A stretch of 64,000 bases of DNA from the NCBI RefSeq assembly GCF_029017545.1, contig NW_026555339.1, forward strand, positions 32,288,438 through 32,352,437, written 5' to 3'. The DNA comes from Prosopis cineraria. Lineage: Eukaryota > Streptophyta > Magnoliopsida > Fabales > Fabaceae. A program made the translations under genes and the position numbers. Shown here one piece after another: positions 58,764 to 64,000 of this stretch (its first letter is position 1; every line of letters begins with the position of its first letter). The notes under the pieces are model-generated. The model saw only the letters and a program-made list of their open reading frames with translations, did not search any database and was not told where the DNA came from.

Positions 58764-60422
58764 TCAACAAATCAAAGCATAAAGCAAAGTAAAGTAAAAA
58801 GAAAGGGTGAAGAAGATACAACCTAGTTTAAATCTCCACAAGCTCTTGAAGTTGAAATTTTCATCTTTGAGGAGTAACATGAAGCTACTCATTATCATCT
58901 TCATTCCAAGCATCTTAGGTGGAGGCTCAAGATCAATTTGTAATGGCTCTAAGATGTATGGTGTAGAATCTTTCATAACTTTATGTGGTTGATCATCTTC
59001 ATGGTTAGCCAAGGTCTCTTCCATTGCAATGATAAATCCTCTAAGTACATGGGGGTTCTTGGCCATATCATCATTTAGACCTATAAAATCAACAAAGAAC
59101 CCTTCCTCAAGCATATTGGGTTCTAAAGAAGTGCACTCATGATTAATTTCACTCAAACATACATCATCAATTATTTTATCAAGTAAATGATTGCTACTAT
59201 TTTCAAGCACAAATGAATTAATTTCTAAACAAATAGGGCATGGAGAATCATGTGAACAATCACAAGTGAATAGGAAATTAGAACAAGTACTATGAAACAA
59301 AGCCAACTCATCATCAAAATCATCAAGCATTAAATCAATATTATTCTCATTACTATTTGGCTTTGTAAAATCAATTCCTTGATTTTCAACCTCCTTGTCA
59401 TCTTGAGTTATTTTCGATTCCTTGTTCAAATCCTTAGTAGGAGCTACAGCCTTTTCAAGTTGAGCAAGTTCCTCTTTGAAATCAAGAGATGGTTTGGCTA
59501 CATTGCCTTGTTCACCTACAAAAGAAGGTAAACAACCTTTCTCAAGCACATCATGGTTAGAAGAAACAAGTGCATGTGCACTATTAACAATATCACAAGA
59601 AGGAATTGGAATTTCAAGCATACAAGATACATCATCGCCACCATCAACATCCATTTCATTTTCTTTATTCAAGCTAAGTGAAGAGTCAACACTTTCAATG
59701 ATATTTGAATTTAAATCAAGAGAATTATCATGTGAACTCAAAGTGTTTTTCTCCCAAGGGTATACTTTTTCACAATATGATTCATGCTCAAACATCCAAG
59801 GTGATTCAACTATAATTTCTTCATCTACGTCATCATCATTTAAATCATTATGCTCATCATTAGATAAAGTCAAATGTGAAGAAGAATCAACCTCAATAGG
59901 AATAGGAGAAATTACCTCTTGAAGTAAGGGTTGGATTGACTCCTTCTCTTTTGGAGATTGAGTGGCTTGAGGTGTATTTATATTCTCAATAGCTTCATGA
60001 GCAACTTTTTGTGTGTCTTCAACTTGAAACATGTAATTTCTCTCTTGTGAGGCTTGGGCTACTCCATGTGGTTCACAATATCCTTTTAGAATAGGACAAT
60101 CATAATAGAAGTGGGAGATAGCCTCACAATGCACACAATAAAATTTACCCCTTTGTGCATATAATTTTTCTAGATGCTCAATGTCAATGGATGGTGTACG
60201 CTCAACATGAGTGCTTAGATTGGATTCAAAACTCATGGGATTGAAAAATTCATAATTGTGACTTGGATGGAAATGATCATGATATGGGGGTGGATAATCA
60301 AAGTTATATTGTTGAAATTGATTATGGAAATGGAATGTATGGTCAATGTTAAGCGCTGGAAATGGATGGGAATGGATGTCAAATGAATGATGGAATGAAT
60401 CATGATCATGAAACCAAGCCAT
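58764..60422 (-). CDS. Element E protein: His/Phe-rich N-terminus, CCHC knuckle, acidic middle, hydrophobic C-terminus
   Basis: 552 codons, uninterrupted. The first ATG in frame is at 60422; an in-frame TAA lies just upstream, so no longer start is possible. Residues 1-60 are rich in His, Phe, Asp and Tyr (MAWFHDHDSFHHSFDIHSHP). A zinc knuckle of spacing CX2CX4HX4C is at about residues 96-109, the nucleic-acid-binding motif of Gag nucleocapsids. Residues 160-420 are strongly acidic with Asn/Ser runs (LNDDDVDEEIIVE). ELALFHSTCSN to MEETL (about 370-465) is conserved in the decayed relative at 15777-16030. The last 20 residues (GCIFFTLSFYFTLLYALIC) could span a membrane. No capsid, protease or polymerase domain is visible. 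Probably a Gag derivative; function unknown. Confidence 0.78.
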   Translation of the reverse strand: MAWFHDHDSFHHSFDIHSHPFPALNIDHTFHFHNQFQQYNFDYPPPYHDHFHPSHNYEFFNPMSFESNLSTHVERTPSIDIEHLEKLYAQRGKFYCVHCEAISHFYYDCPILKGYCEPHGVAQASQERNYMFQVEDTQKVAHEAIENINTPQATQSPKEKESIQPLLQEVISPIPIEVDSSSHLTLSNDEHNDLNDDDVDEEIIVESPWMFEHESYCEKVYPWEKNTLSSHDNSLDLNSNIIESVDSSLSLNKENEMDVDGGDDVSCMLEIPIPSCDIVNSAHALVSSNHDVLEKGCLPSFVGEQGNVAKPSLDFKEELAQLEKAVAPTKDLNKESKITQDDKEVENQGIDFTKPNSNENNIDLMLDDFDDELALFHSTCSNFLFTCDCSHDSPCPICLEINSFVLENSSNHLLDKIIDDVCLSEINHECTSLEPNMLEEGFFVDFIGLNDDMAKNPHVLRGFIIAMEETLANHEDDQPHKVMKDSTPYILEPLQIDLEPPPKMLGMKMIMSSFMLLLKDENFNFKSLWRFKLGCIFFTLSFYFTLLYALIC

Positions 60423-61463
60423 AAAATGCAATGAAATTTATATCCACAAGCAATGATTCAAATTCAAGCTCAAAATGATGGAAAGACCAAGGAAGCTCAA
60501 ATGATATGCCCTTTGCAAGTGTATGAGTGGAAATGCAAGCAAACAAAAATCAAGAGAAATTTTTTTTTCTTTTTTTTCTATTAGAATTAAAAACAATAAA
60601 AATAAAAAAAAATCAAAAACAACACCAAACAAGTAGAAAGAGAGTTAGAAATGCTCAATCAAGAAGCTTTGACAATTCTGGAATTTGCACAGTAGGCTTT
60701 CTGGAGATAGTGAACTTGTGGATTTTTTAGCAGCCAATCCATATGAGAAATTCACCTGAAACTTTTATGAGATACACAAGAGATATTCAGAAAAATTATA
60801 TAAAACTTTCAGATTACAAATCCCTCCCAATCGTTCCCAGAAGTCACAAGTTGGTCCACAGGTCTGGAGAAACAGGATTTCGTCCAGAAGACCTTCAGAG
60901 CTTCTAACAAACTTTCAAATAGGAAAATGGAAAAATTGAAGAAAATCCTAAACACAAGAAACAAATATAAGACAGTGATAAGAAAAATGAAACTCAAATC
61001 AATCAATTTGAACGCACAAAGAGGAAGATATGCTAACTTAAAGTTGAAACAGGGTTTTGGAAATTCTCTGTAATGGCTCCCTGGACCTTGTTAGATTGTA
61101 AAATTTCCACAGGACACTTCCCAAGTCCAAAATTGACCAAACCAATTTTAAAGTGAAGCTAGGATATAGAGCTTTCAATGAAATAAATTTCAAGTTCAAA
61201 TTCCTTCAGACTCATTCCCAGTTAATTTTTCAATTTCAGACAGAGACACTAGAAACAGAGTATTTTCAGCTCTACACCAAACCAACGAAAATTGGACTAA
61301 TTTTTTTTTCCTTTTTTCAAAACAGAATAAAAACACTCAAAACACACAAAAAACACTAAACAAAACACAAAACACAAATTTTTATAATTTTTCAAAAAAA
61401 TTTTCAGGAACACTAAAAATATAAATTAAGTACTAAACAACCTTAGAATTAAACTTAAACCAT
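60423..61463 (-). other. Leader of element E
   Basis: Noncoding. It contains, in minus-strand order, the T-rich TTGTGTTTTGTTTAGTG area, TTCTAGTGTCTCTGTCTG, AACTGGGAATGAGTC, AGCTCTATATCCTAGCTTC, TTCTGGACGAAATCCTG and CTCCAGACCTGTGGACC. The same phrases, in the same order, occur at 16590-17100 in the Athila-like element, but there they lie after the coding region. A more diverged version is at 11430-11850. Confidence 0.68.
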
Positions 61464-61481
61464 TCCCCGGCAACGGCGCCA
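61464..61481 (-). other. Primer-binding site of element E (tRNA-Asp)
   Basis: The minus strand reads TGGCGCCGTTGCCGGGGA, complementary to the last 18 bases of plant tRNA-Asp(GUC) including CCA, as I know that tRNA. It is separated from the 5' LTR by six bases (61482-61487). Perfect match. Confidence 0.88.
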
Positions 61482-61487
61482 AAATTT

Positions 61488-63368
61488 TGATAGGAAATTA
61501 GTCGCTTATCCTCAAAATTACACTAAAGCTAACCCTAATGCAATATAGGGCCAACCCTAGGTCATCTCCCAAGGAATGGTTTTAAGTCTAATTGAAAGTT
61601 ATCTAGTGAAATAAATCAACCAAAGTTTGTAGGAATTTAGTTATCTAGCTAATTATCTAAACTAATTACCTAATATGCAAGTAATTAAAATGCTAGTGAA
61701 AGTGAGTGAAATGAACTTCCCTTTTTACAATAATGGAACCCTAGAGATTAGTTGATTTTGGACTCATTATCTTCTCATGATTAGGCTAAGTTTAGCTTCC
61801 CTTTCCTCTTGACTAAAGCTGTCATGACTTAAGAAAATTATCCTAAGCCAATTAACCTAATTAGCTAACCTCCCTAGGTCTTAGATTAAAGTCCCTAGTT
61901 CAATTAACCAATTGGTGAAGACATTAGCCAAGTGATTCACTCAAAATCCCCTCTCAACAGCCATGGTCAAACACATAAATTGAGCAACCACAAGATTATG
62001 TCAAGCTACTCAACAACACAAGCATTAACACCACAAGATTATGCAATATTAACACAAGAAATTCACTAATTGAAAAACACAAGATTATGTGCCAAACAAA
62101 GAGTGGCAAAATTCACTCATGGCTGTCCAAGGAAGAAATTAAATGAAACAATCCTCTCTCTTTACATCAACATCAAATTCAAATTAGAATTTATAAGCTA
62201 AGATGATTAGACCCTAGATTAAGGAATCTAACCATCTAGTAAAAAGAGAAGAGGATAGGAAACAAAAGAACTTAGCCAATTTGAAGCTCAAGACTCATCC
62301 TCCATCTTATCTCTCTAGGATTCCACAAAGAAACTTAGCCAATCTTCATCTTCAAGAACCCTAGTGATTGCTTGTGAAGGCCAAACTCCATAGCTCTTGA
62401 ATGATGGAAATGAGCTTCAATCCTTGTGAAAATGGAAGGGATGGAACGAAAATGAAGAGAGGAGAAGAATGGTATGAGTTTTGTGGAGGTTTGGTGGCTG
62501 AAAATGGAGGTTAGGGTGCTGGAAAATGAAGAACAAAAGAGAGAAAATGAAGAACACTATGAACAAGAGAGAGAGAATGTGGAAGATGAATTAGATATGT
62601 GTTGGATCCCATTTGAGGCTTAAAATGGCGTGCTCCTTGGTGTCTCCCATCAGCTGAAGCTTAATTAAAATAAGGAAAAAGAAATTAAAATGTAAATGGG
62701 AGCCTTGTCACACTTGCAAGGTGGCAACTTCCTATTGGTTTGTAGATGATTCCAATGTGTGCCTAATTTCCCATGTGTCATCCACATCATTTTAGCTGAT
62801 TTAACCTCTCAAAATAATCATAATTCACGTGCAAACAATCAGCCATTGACCTCAAGGAGTGTTGACCTCAATTGCCCAATTGATGCACAAGTCACATGCC
62901 ACCTATGTCACATAAATCACATAATTCAATTAAATAACATATGATATAATAAAATCTAATTCATGTCCAGAATTAAATTCATATTTAGAAGGGAGAATTT
63001 ATTAAATTAACCAAGTTTCAGGCTGCACAAAATTATATAAAAATTTTCACACAAAGGCAAACCAAAAACTAGGACAAACTAAGACACTTAAGAAAGTGTT
63101 GACTTTTTATTTAATTACTCCCAAATAAAATGAATTTTAAAAATATAATTTCACCATTCATCAACTGGATATAAAATGCACTTTGTCAATTTTTCTTGTA
63201 TATTTTCTCAAAAGTTCATTTTTTGGACCAAAATGCCCCTAGTGCACTGATCTTAGAAACTTAGGCAAAGTTCCAAATCTAATGCAATGTGTGCACTTGA
63301 AGGTGATAAATAATTAATAAAATGGTCCTAATTGACAAATAAAAGTGGGTAACAAATGTGTTCTATCA
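61488..63368 (-). repeat. 5' LTR of element E (minus-strand sense)
   Basis: 1,881 bp, nearly identical to 55375-57258. As the upstream LTR in minus-strand sense, it should hold the promoter. It is three bases shorter because of three 1-bp indels (in CCATCTTTATC, in a T run and in CCCAAAATAAA of the other copy). Confidence 0.93.
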
Positions 63369-64000
63369 GTGCACCACTAAACTTAATGGATACTTATAAG
63401 TTTAAGTTAAGTGAAATTAGATTTAACACTATGCCCAACCTTGTTCTACACAAGTTTCAAACCAAAACTAGTGGAAGAAAAACATTTTAAGCCAAATTCA
63501 TATAACTAATATGGATCTAACTTAAGTTTAAACATGAACTTGAACAAGAATCAACAAGAACTCATGAAATAACCCTAGAATATCAAATTAAATCATCAAA
63601 CTTCTGGATTTGAGCATAGCATTAAAATCTAAATCCAACATTCATATCCTCATCAAATCTGAATTAGAATTATAGAATCCATGACTAAACATAGTGGTAA
63701 ATTCAAAATCCACAATGAATTAAGAAACAAACATGAAATCAAGAAAGTGAATGAAGATTACAAATCTAAAAATATCATAATGTCAAGTCATCTTCCTTGG
63801 AGCTCTAAGTTGCTTAGCCTCTCATGCTCTTCTTCTTCAACTGAATCAGACTTTGAGCTTAAGAAGACATCATGAAAATGGAAGTATGGAGCTAGAATGG
63901 ATGAATTTTAAAGCTAGAAATGGAAGATGAAGAACAAAATAGGTGTTGGAACAAGAGGAAAAGTGGAATGAAATTCTAAATGATGAAGAGAAGAAGCATG

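Larger units (their letters stand above)
55375..63368 (-). mobile_element. Element E: young non-autonomous Athila-like LTR element with one intact ORF
   Basis: 7,994 bp with LTRs at 55375-57258 and 61488-63368 and a perfect 5-bp target duplication GTGCA (55370-55374 and 63369-63373). On the minus strand the order is 5' LTR, tRNA-Asp primer site, about 1-kb leader, a 552-codon ORF, about 1.5-kb 3' noncoding region, purine tract and 3' LTR. The internal 4.2 kb has no capsid-type Gag domain, protease, RT or integrase. By eye the LTRs differ at two base substitutions (55533/61646 and 56235/62347) and three 1-bp indels. It must use enzymes of another element, most likely an autonomous Athila-like relative. 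It resembles what has been called TR-GAG elements, but without a recognisable capsid. Confidence 0.9.
55049..64000 (-). mobile_element. LTR of family F, copy 2, interrupted by element E and leaving the window
   Basis: The left part (55049-55374) starts TGATGAAACCTTTTATCACT and the right part (63369-64000) continues the alignment with copy 1 (39932-41831). Shared phrases are TTGTTCTACACAAGTTTC-like, CCAAAACTAGTGGAAGAAAAA and CTCATGCTCTTC. Copy 1 shows the joined sequence GTGTGGTGCACCATTAAAC at the point where element E sits here. The outer right end is beyond 64000, so I cannot tell whether this is a solo LTR or part of a full element. No coding content. Confidence 0.8.

Noticed and set aside
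59476..59922. Plus-strand frame of 148 codons, Ser-rich
   Set aside because: Antisense shadow of the element E ORF, whose acidic Asn/Ser codons leave the complement open.
61464..61481. 18 bases matching tRNA-Asp, considered as a tRNA gene fragment
   Set aside because: Position six bases from an LTR and the absence of any further tRNA sequence show it is a primer-binding site.

Overview
The window is plant nuclear DNA, probably from a dicot. It is AT-rich and appears to consist almost entirely of LTR retrotransposons inserted into one another. I found no tRNA or rRNA gene, no intact pol gene, and no host gene I can name. The one long open frame with a convincing family context is a 552-codon minus-strand frame in the youngest element. 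All other coding sequence is decayed gag/pol.

The oldest layer is a Sirevirus-like Copia element on the minus strand (copia B). It survives as islands at 37453-37839, 39330-39401 and 51801-55048. Into it went (i) a second Sirevirus-like Copia on the plus strand (copia A, from before position 1 to 37452); (ii) a chromovirus-type solo LTR (37840-39329, target duplication AGGTG); (iii) a complete but pol-less Copia (copia C, 39402-51800, target duplication CCTCT); and (iv) an LTR of family F (55049 to beyond the window).

Copia A is itself interrupted by five insertions: a chromovirus-type solo LTR (2164-4903), an Athila-like Gypsy element (6104-20712), a Copia solo LTR of family D (21828-23625), a Tat/Ogre-type solo LTR (26879-31194) and a second family-D solo LTR (31626-35333). 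Three of these carry deeper inserts: a Tat-type solo LTR at 6459-9471, an unidentified gene-like segment around 27790-29215, and an Athila-like solo LTR at 32260-34245. Copia C carries an F solo LTR (39932-41831) in its 5' LTR. Removing these inserts restores collinear gag, integrase, RT and extra-ORF frames, which is the main support for the map.

The most interesting part is the youngest element, E (55375-63368, minus strand), nested in the right-hand F LTR. Its two LTRs of about 1.88 kb differ by only two substitutions and three one-base indels that I could find. It is flanked by a perfect 5-bp duplication (GTGCA), its primer-binding site matches all 18 terminal bases of tRNA-Asp, and its polypurine tract is intact. 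It carries no protease, RT or integrase. It encodes one protein with a His/Phe-rich N-terminus, one CCHC zinc knuckle, a long acidic middle and a hydrophobic C-terminal end. Decayed relatives of that protein and of E's noncoding modules are present in the 6104-20712 element, so the two belong to one lineage.

A second point of interest is the gap between pol and the extra (envelope-position) ORF of copia A and copia B. It holds a conserved TATA box and clustered CACGTG-like palindromes of the type that fill the LTRs, which suggests an internal promoter.
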